Shown: piece after piece, positions 20,831 to 30,343 of the stretch
Position numbering within the stretch: position 1 is the stretch's first letter
Layout: every line of letters begins with the position of its first letter
Assembly: GCF_030758935.1 (NCBI RefSeq)
Contig: NZ_CP132333.1
Span: forward strand, 2,914,992-2,978,991
Source of the DNA: Geothrix sp. PMB-07
GTDB taxonomy: Bacteria > Acidobacteriota > Holophagae > Holophagales > Holophagaceae
Length of the DNA stretch: 64,000 nt
Direction: 5' to 3'
Program-made: the position numbers and the translations under genes
Notes under the pieces: generated by a model
What the model saw: only the letters and a program-made list of their open reading frames with translations
Database searches by the model: none
Told to the model about the DNA's origin: nothing

Positions 20831-21157
20831 CTAGACCTTGGGTCCCACAAAGGCCTGGACCATGTCCACGAACTGATTCCACTCCTGCTTCTTGGCCTCC
20901 AGGAAGGAGAGGCCCGCAGGCTGGATGGCGTAGTAGCGGCGCTCCCGGCCATTTTCCTGGGTCTCCCAGTAGGAGGCGATGAACTCGGTGGCTTCCAGCT
21001 TGTGGAGCGCCGGGTACAGGGCCCCTTCCTTCAGCGTGTAGCTCCCTCCCGTGCGCTGACGGACCGTCTCGATGATCTGATAGCCGTACATGGGCCCCTC
21101 GCAGAGCAAGGACAACAGCAGCAACGGGGTGCTGCCCTTCAGCAGTTCACGGTCCAC
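20831..21157 (-). CDS. PadR-family transcriptional regulator
   Basis: 108 residues. The winged-helix core LLSLLCEGPMYGYQIIETVRQRTGG, then YTLKEGALYPALHKLEATEFI and GRERRYYAIQPAG, matches the family closely. PadR proteins act as dimers, often autoregulate and control adjacent transport genes. The target is probably its own operon and possibly the ABC export genes just upstream at 21268-25714. Confidence 0.88.
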   Translation of the reverse strand: MDRELLKGSTPLLLLSLLCEGPMYGYQIIETVRQRTGGSYTLKEGALYPALHKLEATEFIASYWETQENGRERRYYAIQPAGLSFLEAKKQEWNQFVDMVQAFVGPKV

Positions 21158-21267
21158 AAGGGCCTCCGGGTTAGGAGAAAAATCGCACCTTTAATGTGCA
21201 TCGCAAAGTGATGGCCGTCAAGGCTGCAGCCTTTACCTGTTCCCTTTTGAATGCTTTAGCTGCGACT

Positions 21268-22494
21268 TCACCCTCCCTTCATGGCCTCGGTCAACGGAAT
21301 GCGGCTGGCCCGCCAGGCCGGCAAAAAGCCCCCCAGCAGCCCCATCACCAGGCTGAAGGCCACGCCCTGGGCCATGAGCCCAGGAGTGATCGTGAAGGCG
21401 AAGCTCACGTCGCTGAAGGTCTCGAAGCTGGTGGTGCCGGTCTGGATGCCATTGGCGAAGAGGGCCAGGCCTGAGCCCAGAAGCCCGCCTGCCAGACAGA
21501 GGAAGATGCTCTCCCACTGGAAGCTGGCCAGGATCTCCCGCTGGCGGAAGCCCAGGGCCCGCAGGGTGCCGATCTCCTTCGTGCGCCCGGCCACAGCCGC
21601 GTACATGGTGTTCATGGCCGCAAAGATCGCTGCTCCCGTGAGGATGAGCGTGATGAGGTTGCCGAGAATCTTGATGGGGTCGCCCGCCTTGGTGAGTTCC
21701 TTGAAGTAGTCCGTCTCCCGAACCGTCTCAAGCTGCAGCCGCTTGTCGGCCTCCACCGCCTTCGCGAAACCCTCCAGGCGCGAGGCATTCTCAAGCCGAG
21801 CCAGCATGGCCGAGTAGGAATCCCGGCGGAAGGCCTGCATCACATCGTTCACATCCGACCAGACTTCGCTCTCGTAGCTGGCGCCGCCCGCCTCGAAGGC
21901 GCCGACAATCTGCCAGTCCCGGCCGCCCATGCGAAGGCTCCTGCCCACCTCCATGCCCGGGAAGCGGCCCTGCATCTTGCGGGGCACCACCACCTCGCTG
22001 AGTCCGGGGCGGAACCACCGGCCCTGGATCAAGTGGACCTGAGGCCGCATGGCGATGCCCATGCCTTCGAGCCCCCGGATGGTCACGTTCGTATCTGTGC
22101 CGTCGGCCATGGGGAAGAGCTTCACCACCACCACCTCGGCGCTGGCCATGGGCTCGCTGCCCAAGCGCTTGAGCAGGGGGTGCACCTTGAGGATGCGCAT
22201 GCGGTCCCGCTCGATGGAGCTGTTGAGTTCGAAGCGGGCATTGGGCCGCAGCACCAGGGCCTGATCAGGCCGACCGCTGCTGACGAAGGCCTGGGAAAGC
22301 CCTTGGGCAAGGCTCAGCACCACCACGAAGATGCCCACCACCAGGGCGATGGCAGCGGCCGTGCTGAAGCTGGAGAGCTTGCGCTGCCACAGGGAGCGCA
22401 GGTTGTAGCCCAGGGGAATCGGGTAGGCCACGAGCGCCCAGACCAGCCAGGCCAGGTAGGCCAGGAAGGGCGCGGCGAGCAGGAATCCCAGCAT
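21268..22494 (-). CDS. MacB/FtsX-type ABC transporter permease (second)
   Basis: 408 residues. It has an N-terminal membrane segment (about 5-25) plus one near 50-70, a large periplasmic MacB-PCD domain (about 75-280), and three C-terminal segments (about 285-305, 335-360, 370-392) of the FtsX fold. It has the motif GRTKEIGTLRALGFRQREI. The gene overlaps the first permease by 1 bp. It should form a mechanotransmission-type exporter with the ATPase and adaptor upstream; the substrate is unknown. Confidence 0.85.
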   Translation of the reverse strand: MLGFLLAAPFLAYLAWLVWALVAYPIPLGYNLRSLWQRKLSSFSTAAAIALVVGIFVVVLSLAQGLSQAFVSSGRPDQALVLRPNARFELNSSIERDRMRILKVHPLLKRLGSEPMASAEVVVVKLFPMADGTDTNVTIRGLEGMGIAMRPQVHLIQGRWFRPGLSEVVVPRKMQGRFPGMEVGRSLRMGGRDWQIVGAFEAGGASYESEVWSDVNDVMQAFRRDSYSAMLARLENASRLEGFAKAVEADKRLQLETVRETDYFKELTKAGDPIKILGNLITLILTGAAIFAAMNTMYAAVAGRTKEIGTLRALGFRQREILASFQWESIFLCLAGGLLGSGLALFANGIQTGTTSFETFSDVSFAFTITPGLMAQGVAFSLVMGLLGGFLPAWRASRIPLTEAMKGG

Positions 22495-23663
22495 CAGCCC
22501 ACCGCCTTCAGGCCCTCGGTGATGGGGCGCCGCGTGGCCGAGTAGGCCGGGATGAAGGTGGCCAGCACGCCGATGGCCAGAGCGCCGCCCATGCAGGCCG
22601 CCACAGTGTCAGGCAGGATGGCGAAGTCAGCGAAGAAGGGCATGGCCGCGCCCAGGGAGGCCCGCACGCCGCCCGCGGCCAGGTTGGCCAGCAGCACGCC
22701 CAGGAAGCCGCCCACGCCCACCAGCAGCACGCCTTCCGCCAGCAGCAGGCTCAGCACGCGCCCCGATGAGAAGCCCATGGCCCGGAACACGGCGATCTCC
22801 GTGGTGCGCTCGCGGATGGCCGTGGCCATGGTGTTGCCCGTGACGATGAGGATGGCCACCACCACTGCTGCGGTGATGCCCTGGATGATGGCGCCGATGT
22901 TGCCGAGCATCTTCACGAAGGCCAGATTGAAGGCGTTCTCCGTTTCCGTGAGCGCCTCGTAGGCACTGTTGGCATAGTGGCGGTCCACGCGCTCGATAAG
23001 CCGGGGAATGTCCTCGGGCCGCCGGGCCCGCACCCAGAAGGAGCCGCAGAGCCCCTTCATGTAGGGCACGCCCTCCTCCAGCACCTTGTAGTGGAAATGC
23101 AGGGCGTTCTCATCCGAGGCCTTGGGGCTCTTGAAGATGAGACGGATGGTGAGGCGTGGGTTGATGGGAAAAATGGTACCCGTGAGCGGCACCACATCGC
23201 CCACCTTCCAGCCGTTCTTCTTGGCCAGGCTTTCACCGACAATGCAGCCTGCGCCATCCCGCAGGTAGTCCTTCATCTGGGCTTCGGTGATGCCGGAGGC
23301 GCCGAACTCCTCCCGGAAGATCTGGAAGATCGTGGTTTCGTCACTGGCGAAGTTCGCGAAGAAGTTGCGGGGGTCCTGATAGTAGCCGCCGAACCATTGC
23401 AGCGCGCAAACCGTCTCCACCTCCGGTTGCTGGCGGAGGTAGGCCTCGTAGCTGCGGGGCAGCATCTGCGTGAGGCCGCTCTTGTGGCGCACCACCAGCC
23501 GGTTGCTGGAATTGGGGTTGTTGGTGATCGAATCCAGGGTGGTGAGCAGGCTTTGCAGGACCGCCACCGTAAACACGGACAGGATGAGGCTGCCCACGAT
23601 GAGCAGGGTGCGCCGCTTGGAGCGCATGAGGCTCTTCCAGATGAGCGCCAGCCAGCGCATCAC
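22494..23663 (-). CDS. MacB/FtsX-type ABC transporter permease (first)
   Basis: 389 residues. One N-terminal membrane segment (about 17-40), a periplasmic domain (about 45-255) and three FtsX segments (about 258-283, 308-330, 350-375). RERTTEIAVFRAMGFSSGRV is the conserved coupling region. The paired permease downstream makes a heterodimer likely. Confidence 0.85.
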   Translation of the reverse strand: MMRWLALIWKSLMRSKRRTLLIVGSLILSVFTVAVLQSLLTTLDSITNNPNSSNRLVVRHKSGLTQMLPRSYEAYLRQQPEVETVCALQWFGGYYQDPRNFFANFASDETTIFQIFREEFGASGITEAQMKDYLRDGAGCIVGESLAKKNGWKVGDVVPLTGTIFPINPRLTIRLIFKSPKASDENALHFHYKVLEEGVPYMKGLCGSFWVRARRPEDIPRLIERVDRHYANSAYEALTETENAFNLAFVKMLGNIGAIIQGITAAVVVAILIVTGNTMATAIRERTTEIAVFRAMGFSSGRVLSLLLAEGVLLVGVGGFLGVLLANLAAGGVRASLGAAMPFFADFAILPDTVAACMGGALAIGVLATFIPAYSATRRPITEGLKAVG

Positions 23664-23736
23664 GCGGCCCGTCCTAGGCCGCGCCCTATCCGGGCGGTCC
23701 TGCGGACCGTGGCCCTCCGCTCCTGCTCCGGCCTCA

Positions 23737-23795
23737 CCGGTTCACCTCCACCGTGCGGTCGAGCACGCCTTTCTCGAGGTGGATCTGATGCCCTC
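23737..23795 (-). pseudogene. Orphan 3' end copy of the adjacent ABC ATPase gene
   Basis: On the minus strand the frame [18 protein letters not shown] followed by TGA repeats the last 18 codons of the ATPase at 23892 ([18 protein letters not shown]) with several silent and two replacement changes. Nothing upstream of it resembles an ATPase. It is a diverged, allele-like remnant of a gene end, separated from the functional end by about 100 bp of GC-rich hairpins. Confidence 0.75.
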
Positions 23796-23891
23796 CACCT
23801 ATCGCAGAGCGCCCCGCGCTCTGCTCCCGCTCGCCGCTCCGCGGCTCGGCGGAGGTGGAGCCTCCGTGATGCTCACGCGCGGCACGAGGAC
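23796..23891. repeat. GC-rich spacer between two copies of the ATPase gene end
   Basis: A segment of about 96 bp with small inverted repeats (for example CGCCGCTCCGCGG and GGAGGTGGAGCCTCC) separates the orphan and functional ATPase 3' ends. No open frame is credible. See the finding on duplicated gene ends. Confidence 0.4.
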
Positions 23892-24614
23892 TCACCGGTT
23901 CACCTCCACAGCCTTGTCGAGCACGCCCTTCTCCAGGTGGATCTGGTGCCGCGCGTGATGCGCGGCTTTCGGATCGTGGGTCACCATGACGATGGTCTTG
24001 CCCAGTTCTGCATTGAGCTGCTCCATGAGGGCCAGCACTTCCTCCGCGTTTTTCGCATCCAGGGCGCCGGTGGGCTCGTCGGCCACCAGCAGATCAGGGT
24101 CGGTGACGATGGCCCGGGCAATGGCCACCCGCTGTTCCTGGCCGCCGCTGAGCTGGCGCGGATAGTTGCGCATCCGGTCCGTGAGGTTCACCAGCGTCAG
24201 CGCCTGCTCCACCCGGTCGCGGCGTTCGCCGCGCCCTGCGCCCGTGATCAGCAGGGGCAGCTCCACGTTTTCAAAGGCGTTCAGCACCGGCACCAGGTTG
24301 TAGTTCTGAAAGATGAAACCCACGTGGAGGTTCCGCCAGGAGGCCAGTTGATCGTCATCCAGATTGTTCAACTCATGACCGCAGACTTCCAGTGAACCGC
24401 CCGTGGGCCGGTCGATGCCTGCGATGAGGTTGAGCAGGGTGGTCTTCCCGCTGCCCGAGGGCCCCATCAGGGCCACGTAGGCACCTGCGGGGATCTCCAG
24501 ATCGATGCCCTGCAGCACCGGGATTTCCAGATCCTCCCGCCAATAACTCTTGGCGATGTCTCGCAGGGTGATGATGGGCTCGCCTCCGCCCAGATCGAAG
24601 CGGTCGCTGTTCAT
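23892..24614 (-). CDS. ABC transporter ATP-binding protein, MacB/LolD type
   Basis: 240 residues. Walker [10 protein letters not shown], the Q-loop in [14 protein letters not shown], signature [14 protein letters not shown], Walker [13 protein letters not shown] and the H-loop VTHD are all present. It energises the two FtsX-type permeases downstream. The start overlaps the adaptor stop by 1 bp. Confidence 0.93.
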   Translation of the reverse strand: MNSDRFDLGGGEPIITLRDIAKSYWREDLEIPVLQGIDLEIPAGAYVALMGPSGSGKTTLLNLIAGIDRPTGGSLEVCGHELNNLDDDQLASWRNLHVGFIFQNYNLVPVLNAFENVELPLLITGAGRGERRDRVEQALTLVNLTDRMRNYPRQLSGGQEQRVAIARAIVTDPDLLVADEPTGALDAKNAEEVLALMEQLNAELGKTIVMVTHDPKAAHHARHQIHLEKGVLDKAVEVNR

Positions 24615-25714
24615 CAGCCCTTGACCTTCACCTTGGCGCCGGGCTTCAGGGAGTCCGGCGGTGCCACGATGAGCTGTGCATCTTTGGCCAGTCCGCTCAC
24701 TTCGAGACCGATGGGATTCTCCGCCTTCACCGTGACGAATTTCTGCACGGCCAGGCCATTCTCCACCACCCAGGCGAAGGTCTTGCCCTCGTACTTCTTG
24801 ACCTGCTCCCGGCCCAGCACCACCACCTCCTGAGCAAAGGCATCGCCCAGGAAGGTGACCTTGGCGCCCATGTCGGGCACCAGCAGCGGATCCTTGTCCA
24901 CGAAGGCCACGCGCACGATGACCACGGCTTTCTGGCGGTTGGAGCTGGGGTAGATTTCGCGCAACCGGCCCTTCAGAACGGAGCGGGGCCCCTGCCCATC
25001 CAAGGCATCCACACGGACTTCCGCGGGCATGCCCTTGCTGAGCTTGGCGATGGAGGCCTCATTCACTTCCACTTCCACCTCCAGCGTGTCGAAGTCGGCC
25101 ATGACCAGGATGGCGTTGATGGCGTTGGCACCGCCGGCGCTGCCGGGGGCCACGGTCTCACCGACCTCCGAGAGTTTCTGGGTGACGACGCCACTGAAGG
25201 GGGCCTTCAGTTCCATGCTGTCCAGCAGTGCGTTCTGGTAGGCCAGCTGAGCTTCCAAGGTGAGCTTCTGACTCCGCAGCCTGTCCACGGTAGCGACATC
25301 CTGGATGCCCTGGGCTTGCAGCTTCACGGCACGATCCAGATCCACCTTGGCCTGGTCGAGCTGCGCCTTCACCTGATCGCGGGCAGCGGCCAGATCCGGT
25401 GATTCGAGGCGAGCCAACACCTGCCCCTTGACCACGCGGCTGCCTTCCTGGACGCCCAGCCAGCTCACGCGGCCGAGGACCTTGCTCGACAGGGTCGCCC
25501 GGGTGCGGGCCACCAGGTAGCCCGAGGCGGTGACCAGCGGGTTGCGCTCCCCGGCCTTGAACACCGTGGATGAGGACACCGCCACGGTCATGGGCGCTCC
25601 CTTGGCCGCAAGCATGGCCACCGCCACGCCGACGCCGATGATGCCCAGGATCAGCCAGCCCCAGGGAAAACGCTTCTTGATCACCGAGGGCTTGCGGGCG
25701 GGGGACTCGCTCAT
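24614..25714 (-). CDS. Periplasmic adaptor (HlyD/MacA/RND type) of the ABC exporter
   Basis: 366 residues. A cytoplasmic tail and one membrane anchor (about 18-35) come first. A lipoyl/barrel-sandwich domain follows with [31 protein letters not shown], then an alpha-hairpin (about 110-160), the second lipoyl half ([20 protein letters not shown]) and beta-barrel domains. It would link the inner-membrane exporter to an outer-membrane channel, which is not encoded nearby. It lies 44 bp after the methyltransferase gene and may be read from the lipid operon. Confidence 0.87.
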   Translation of the reverse strand: MSESPARKPSVIKKRFPWGWLILGIIGVGVAVAMLAAKGAPMTVAVSSSTVFKAGERNPLVTASGYLVARTRATLSSKVLGRVSWLGVQEGSRVVKGQVLARLESPDLAAARDQVKAQLDQAKVDLDRAVKLQAQGIQDVATVDRLRSQKLTLEAQLAYQNALLDSMELKAPFSGVVTQKLSEVGETVAPGSAGGANAINAILVMADFDTLEVEVEVNEASIAKLSKGMPAEVRVDALDGQGPRSVLKGRLREIYPSSNRQKAVVIVRVAFVDKDPLLVPDMGAKVTFLGDAFAQEVVVLGREQVKKYEGKTFAWVVENGLAVQKFVTVKAENPIGLEVSGLAKDAQLIVAPPDSLKPGAKVKVKG

Positions 25715-25758
25715 GCGCCGATCTCCAAATATCCAGGTGACGACAGGCTATCCTGGCT

Positions 25759-26781
25759 TCAGCGGAGACGGAAGCGGTAGTGGCTGACGAACCATTCCGT
25801 GCCCCCACGGAAGCCCCACAACTCTGCGCAGGCCATGAAGAAGATGCGCCACTGCGCAAAGCGCCAGCGGGCCTCTTCGCCATACACCGAGCGGAACAGT
25901 CCCAGGATCTCGTTGCGATGGCTGTCCTGGTTGCGCAGCCAAGCTTCCGCCGTGGCCTGGTAGTGAGTGCCCGACACGCGCCAGTGGTCCTCCAGGCGGA
26001 GCTGCTCCTGGAACCGGATGAGGTAGCCGTCCGCGGGCATGATGCCGCCGGTGAAGAAGTACTTGGCCATCCAGTCGGAATCGTCGCGGACCTCGAAGGG
26101 ATAGGTGAACTCCCGATGGGTGAAGATGTGGACGAACAGTGCGCCCCGGGGCCGCAGCCACCGCGCGATCCGACCCATGAGCTCGCCGTGGTTGCGCAAG
26201 TGCTCGAACATCTCGACACTCACCACGCGATCAAAGGTGCCCGGGGCCTCAAAGGTGTTCATGTCCGCCGTGAGGATCTCCACATTGGTGAGTCCCCGCG
26301 CCGCGGCCCGCGCGAGGATGAAGGCCCGCTGGTCCTTCGAGTTCGACACGCCGATGATGCGGCTGTTGGGATACCGCTCCGCCATCCACAGAGTGAGGCT
26401 GCCCCAGCCACAGCCCAGCTCCAGCACATCCTGGCCCTCCGCCAACTGGGCCCGCTCACAGGTGAGGGCCAGCATGGCCTCCTCTGCCTCGCCCAGGCCC
26501 GTGACCCCAGGGCCAAAGAGCGCGGAACTGTACTTCAGCCGGGGGCCAAGAGCCAGCTCGAAAAACCGCGGCGGCACCTCGTAGTGCTGCTCGTTGGCGT
26601 CCTGGGTGTTCACCGCGATGGGGCCTGCGGCCCAGGCGCTTAGGTATTGACGCAGCCGCTCATGCGCCGCCTCGAGGCCCCCCGCCGATTCCTCCTCCAG
26701 GCGCTGACGGAGCAGCTGCCGGATGCGCAGGCGGATGAGGGCGTCGGGCACGAGGCCGGAGGCGAGCAGGGCATCGATCAT
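25759..26781 (-). CDS. CFA-synthase-like SAM-dependent methyltransferase
   Basis: 340 residues from the ATG at 26781, which overlaps the preceding stop in ATGA. The SAM site is VLELGCGWGSLTLWMAERYP near 130, followed by DRVVSVEMFEHLRNHGEL. The protein matches the mycolic acid/cyclopropane synthase fold but lacks part of the N-terminal domain of classical Cfa (about 380-420 residues). It may methylate or cyclopropanate unsaturated acyl chains of phospholipids, alongside the full-length CFA synthase of the same operon. Confidence 0.82.
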   Translation of the reverse strand: MIDALLASGLVPDALIRLRIRQLLRQRLEEESAGGLEAAHERLRQYLSAWAAGPIAVNTQDANEQHYEVPPRFFELALGPRLKYSSALFGPGVTGLGEAEEAMLALTCERAQLAEGQDVLELGCGWGSLTLWMAERYPNSRIIGVSNSKDQRAFILARAAARGLTNVEILTADMNTFEAPGTFDRVVSVEMFEHLRNHGELMGRIARWLRPRGALFVHIFTHREFTYPFEVRDDSDWMAKYFFTGGIMPADGYLIRFQEQLRLEDHWRVSGTHYQATAEAWLRNQDSHRNEILGLFRSVYGEEARWRFAQWRIFFMACAELWGFRGGTEWFVSHYRFRLR

Positions 26782-27560
26782 GTGCCGACCTTTGGAAACC
26801 ACGGGATGAAGGGCGAGGTCTCGCGCTGGTAGCGGGCGTAGTCCTCCGGGCGGCTGCGCAGGCTCTGGGCCTCGGTGTAAGGGATGCCGGTCACGCGCAG
26901 CAGGAAGTGGAGCATGAGGGCCGGGGCCACCACAGCAGTCCAGCCCCAGGGCGCGGTCAGGGCCAGCAGGAGGTAGGCCACCCACACCAGCCACTCGAAG
27001 AAGTAGTTGGGGTGCCGGGAGTAGCGCCACAGGCCTTCGCGGCAGGTGCGACCCGTTGCTTCGGGCCGGGCCTTGAAGCGGCGCAGCTGGCCATCGGCCA
27101 GGGACTCGCCCACCCAGGCCACCAGCCAGAGCAGCGCGGCTGCCCACTCCAGGGGATGCAGGCTGGGCCGGGGGTTCCAGGCGGCCAGCAGGAAGGGCCA
27201 ACCCAAGGCCACATCCAGCAGGGCCTGCACCTGGAAGAATGCGAAGAACTTCACCTGGAGACCCGGCTGCCAGGCCACCCGGAGGGCCTGGTAGCGGCCA
27301 TCTTCATGGGCGTCCGTGGCCACGCGATGCCAGAGGTGAAGGCCCAGCCGCAGCCCGTGGAGCCCACCCATGAGGCCCACCAGCAGCCGTCGTTGCATAG
27401 GCGCCGGTCCCAGGGACGCGGCCACCAGGGCCATCACGGCCAAGCCGAAGGCCCAGCCCACATCCACCCAGCTGGCGTTGCGGGTACGCAGCTGCCAGAG
27501 CCAGAGGCCCAGCTGCAGCGTGCACAGAAATCCCGCGCCCCAGAGCGCCGCCGCGATCAC
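26778..27560 (-). CDS. DUF1295 / steroid 5-alpha-reductase-like membrane protein
   Basis: 260 residues from a GTG at 27560 that overlaps the previous stop (GTGA). It has six or seven membrane segments and the C-terminal motif LWRYSRHPNYFFEWLVWVAY, typical of the DUF1295 and isoprenylcysteine methyltransferase-like fold, which binds a nucleotide or SAM cofactor. Such genes recur in clusters with CFA synthase and DUF1365, where an acyl-chain reductase role is suspected. Confidence 0.82.
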   Translation of the reverse strand: MIAAALWGAGFLCTLQLGLWLWQLRTRNASWVDVGWAFGLAVMALVAASLGPAPMQRRLLVGLMGGLHGLRLGLHLWHRVATDAHEDGRYQALRVAWQPGLQVKFFAFFQVQALLDVALGWPFLLAAWNPRPSLHPLEWAAALLWLVAWVGESLADGQLRRFKARPEATGRTCREGLWRYSRHPNYFFEWLVWVAYLLLALTAPWGWTAVVAPALMLHFLLRVTGIPYTEAQSLRSRPEDYARYQRETSPFIPWFPKVGT

Positions 27561-28030
27561 GCGGGGTTCCGCTGAAGGCGGCGGGCCGTGGCGCGGAAGA
27601 TCGGCGTCAGGAGACCCGCCAGCAAAGCCGCCCCCAGCGGAGCGGTGATGAGCCAGGCCACGCCCGCGTGCCAGAGGCTGGTCCAGAAGGTCTGCATGGC
27701 CAGTCGGGGGTTGGCGCGGAGAGCGGCGGAGAGCACGTCCACCGACAGGGTCAGGCGCGGGGCGCTGAAAAGCACCTCGCCCAGGCGGATGAAAGGGATG
27801 AGCAGGGCCAGCTGCAGCGGGTAGGCCAGGTAGTTGGCGACCTGCATGACCACTTGGTTCAGACGGAACACGAAGGCCAGGGCAATGCAGAGGCCCGTGC
27901 TGGTGCCCACCAGCGGGGAGACGCCCGCGCCCAGGCCCAGCGATAGGCTCCAGGCCATGCCCCGGGGGCTGAGGCCTTGGCGCAGCTGTGCCAAGAGGGG
28001 TTCCCAGAGGCGTTGACGAATCCAATTCAT
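27557..28030 (-). CDS. DUF2062 small membrane protein
   Basis: 157 residues from the ATG at 28030, in a 4-bp overlap with the previous stop. It has an amphipathic N-terminus, the Gly-rich segment LSLGLGAGVSPLVGTSTGLCIALAFVFRLN and further membrane segments to the C-terminus. This matches DUF2062, whose function is unknown. Its tight coupling to the lipid genes suggests a membrane-lipid role. Confidence 0.78.
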   Translation of the reverse strand: MNWIRQRLWEPLLAQLRQGLSPRGMAWSLSLGLGAGVSPLVGTSTGLCIALAFVFRLNQVVMQVANYLAYPLQLALLIPFIRLGEVLFSAPRLTLSVDVLSAALRANPRLAMQTFWTSLWHAGVAWLITAPLGAALLAGLLTPIFRATARRLQRNPA

Positions 28031-28359
28031 GAAGGCTTCCGCAGCAGCAGGGCCTCGACGCCGTCGCCCCGTTTCAGGCGGGCCAGCTGGACCATCACAT
28101 AGGCTGCCATGGCCAGGTTGCCCAGGGCGAACAGCAGCAGCAGCCAGAGCAGGCTCCGCCCCAGATGGCCTTCCTTGTAGAGGATCCAGAGCCAGAACCA
28201 GAGAAAGCCGAAGTAGGCGTCGAATAGCGTGGCCACCCCCCAGCGGTCCGCCAGCAGCCGCTGGAAGCCCACCAGCACGTTGGCCTCCAGGCTGGCCCAG
28301 GTGGTGACGGCCACCATGGCGGCAAAGACCACGCCTGCGAAGATCCAGAGCGGCCGCAT
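28027..28359 (-). CDS. DUF1475-like small membrane protein
   Basis: 110 residues from the ATG at 28359 (a GTG three bases earlier is equally possible). Three membrane segments with WASLEANVLVGFQ and FDAYFGFLWFWLWILYKE resemble DUF1475. No catalytic residues are evident. Both ends overlap neighbours by 4 bp or less. Confidence 0.72.
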   Translation of the reverse strand: MRPLWIFAGVVFAAMVAVTTWASLEANVLVGFQRLLADRWGVATLFDAYFGFLWFWLWILYKEGHLGRSLLWLLLLFALGNLAMAAYVMVQLARLKRGDGVEALLLRKPS

Positions 28360-29627
28360 CACCAGGGCTCGTTGAAGTGCGTCGCCTGGCCATCCGGCTT
28401 GGCCAGCAGAAGCTGGGCGTCGCCGATGTACCGCTCGGCGAAGGCGCCCTCGCAGTAGGCCAGGTAGTAGTCCCACATGCGGATGAAGGTCTCATCAAAG
28501 CCCTGGCCGCGCACCTCGTCCAGCCGCGCCCGGAAGGCCTCCCGCCAGGCATGCAGGGTGTGGGCGTAATGCAGGCCGATGTCCTCGAGGTGATGGAGGT
28601 TCATGCGGGTGCAGCGCCCGATGGACGCCACCACGCGCGACACGGAGGCCAGCTCGGCGCCGGGGAAAATGTATTTCTGGATCCAGTCGCTCTGCCGGCT
28701 GTAGTCGGCGAAGCGCTGCTCGTTCATGGTGATGGTCTGCAGCAGGAAGCGCCCGCCGGGCTTCAGCAGGCGATCCACCGTGCTGAAGTAGGTGTCATAG
28801 AACTCCAGGCCCACGGCCTCGAACATCTCGATGCTCACGGCCTTGTCGAACTGCCCTTCCAGATGCCGGTAGTCCTCCAGCCGCAGGTCGATGCGGTCCG
28901 TCATCCCCTCACGCTGGAAGAGGTCGCGGGCGTACTCGAACTGCTGGCGGCTGATGGTGGTGGTGGTCACCCGGCAGCCAGAGGTGCGAGCTGCGTGCAG
29001 AGCGAAGCCACCCCAGCCCGTGCCGATTTCCAGCAGGTGGTCCTCCGGCCCCAGGTTCAGCTTCCGGCAGATGAGATCGAACTTGGCCCGCTGGGCCTCC
29101 TCCAAGCTCTGGTCCGCCCGCTCAAACACAGCGCAGGAATAGGCCAGGGTGGGGTCCAGCCAGAGGCGGTAGAAATCATTGCCCAGGTCGTAGTGGTGGC
29201 CGATGTTCCGCCGAGAGCCTTCCACGTGGTTGCGCCGACGCCGGTGCAGCAGGCGGTTCGCCGCCTTGCCCAGGGACGCGAGGAAGCCCCCGCCCTGGTC
29301 GAAGGCCGCCATGTTCCGCACCGCGATGCGCACCACCGACACCAGGTCATCCGTCTCCCACCAGCCCGCCATGAAGGCCTCGCCCAGACCGATCTCCCCG
29401 TGGAGGAGCCCGGCCCGGAAGGCGCGGGCATCGCGGATGTGCACCCGGGCGCGAAGCGCCGAGTCGGGATCGCCCAACAGCAGCACCCGTCCATTCACCT
29501 CCAGATCCAAACGGCCCGCCTGAATGCCGGAAAGGCCCTTCAGGAGGAGGCGCTGGGCGAAGCTGGGGGCTGCGTCGGGGGCGTCGAAGGGCCGGGATGG
29601 GTGAACACCGGCACGCGCTTGATCCAT
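28359..29627 (-). CDS. cfa: Cyclopropane-fatty-acyl-phospholipid synthase
   Basis: 422 residues from the ATG of MDQARAGVHPS. An N-terminal acyl-binding domain (about 20-130) includes GLGEAFMAGWWETDDLV. The SAM domain has DHLLEIGTGWGGFALHAA, ISRQQFEYA and DKAVSIEMFEAVGLE. It is of full Cfa length with the usual order of motifs. It adds a methylene (or methyl) group from SAM across cis double bonds of membrane phospholipids. Its start overlaps the DUF1365 C-terminus by about 90 bp. Confidence 0.92.
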   Translation of the reverse strand: MDQARAGVHPSRPFDAPDAAPSFAQRLLLKGLSGIQAGRLDLEVNGRVLLLGDPDSALRARVHIRDARAFRAGLLHGEIGLGEAFMAGWWETDDLVSVVRIAVRNMAAFDQGGGFLASLGKAANRLLHRRRRNHVEGSRRNIGHHYDLGNDFYRLWLDPTLAYSCAVFERADQSLEEAQRAKFDLICRKLNLGPEDHLLEIGTGWGGFALHAARTSGCRVTTTTISRQQFEYARDLFQREGMTDRIDLRLEDYRHLEGQFDKAVSIEMFEAVGLEFYDTYFSTVDRLLKPGGRFLLQTITMNEQRFADYSRQSDWIQKYIFPGAELASVSRVVASIGRCTRMNLHHLEDIGLHYAHTLHAWREAFRARLDEVRGQGFDETFIRMWDYYLAYCEGAFAERYIGDAQLLLAKPDGQATHFNEPW

Positions 29628-30343
29628 AACCAGAGGGCCTCCCAATGAATGGCAGCCAGAACCTTGAGGGTCATCCAGGGGAACCGGATGAGGGTCTTCC
29701 TTAGGATGCCGGCGGTCCAGGGTTGTCGCTGGAGATGGAGACTAGCGTCAAAAAATAAATCTCGACAATTAAATTCCGCGATGTGGACCCTCAACGTCTC
29801 CCCAGGGGGCGTGAACGCCCAGCGGTAGTGGCAGTCCATGGGCATGAAGGGGCTCACATGGAAGGCTTTGGGCACCTCGAAGCTGACCCCGCCCTCGCGC
29901 TGGTGCCCCTCAGCCACGGGCATCCAGTAGGTGTGCCGCTCGCGCCAGGGGGTGTTGGTCACCTGGGCCATGATCAGGGCCAGGCGCCCTTCCCGATCAT
30001 GGCAGTAGAAGTAGCTCACCGGGTTGAAGCAGATCCCCAGGTAGCGCAGGTGGGTGAGCAGGTAGATGGGGCCGTCGGGCAAGGCATGACCCTTGGTCTC
30101 GGCATCCAGGCGCAGGCGCTCACGCAGCGGCAGCGTGGGATCGCCGAACTGATCTTCCTCGTGGAAGGCGGCCCAATTCCAGCCGCCGTAGCTGAGGAAG
30201 GGCGACACCTTGCACAGCTCCGGAATGCGGTCGATGTCCAGGAAGGCCATGAACAGCGGGTACGTGAAGGCATGCACCTTGGGCTTCAGGCGGCGGTGGC
30301 GCACCTCGCCCACATAGAGCGCGGGTTCGGGGGCGCTCACCAT
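29540..30343 (-). CDS. DUF1365 domain protein of the CFA cluster
   Basis: 267 residues from the ATG of MVSAPEPALYVGEVRHRRL. LYVGEVRHRRLKPKVHAFTYPLFMAFLDID and GICFNPVSYFYCHD are DUF1365 hallmarks. The family almost always sits between an FAD oxidoreductase and a CFA synthase, as here. Its start codon falls in the first unit of the 107-bp tandem repeat. The biochemical role is not established. Confidence 0.88.
   Translation of the reverse strand: MVSAPEPALYVGEVRHRRLKPKVHAFTYPLFMAFLDIDRIPELCKVSPFLSYGGWNWAAFHEEDQFGDPTLPLRERLRLDAETKGHALPDGPIYLLTHLRYLGICFNPVSYFYCHDREGRLALIMAQVTNTPWRERHTYWMPVAEGHQREGGVSFEVPKAFHVSPFMPMDCHYRWAFTPPGETLRVHIAEFNCRDLFFDASLHLQRQPWTAGILRKTLIRFPWMTLKVLAAIHWEALWLWIKRVPVFTHPGPSTPPTQPPASPSASS

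Noticed and set aside
22977-24395. 472-codon plus-strand frame opposite the ABC genes
   Set aside because: Antisense shadow; it does cross the duplicated gene-end region but has no independent support.
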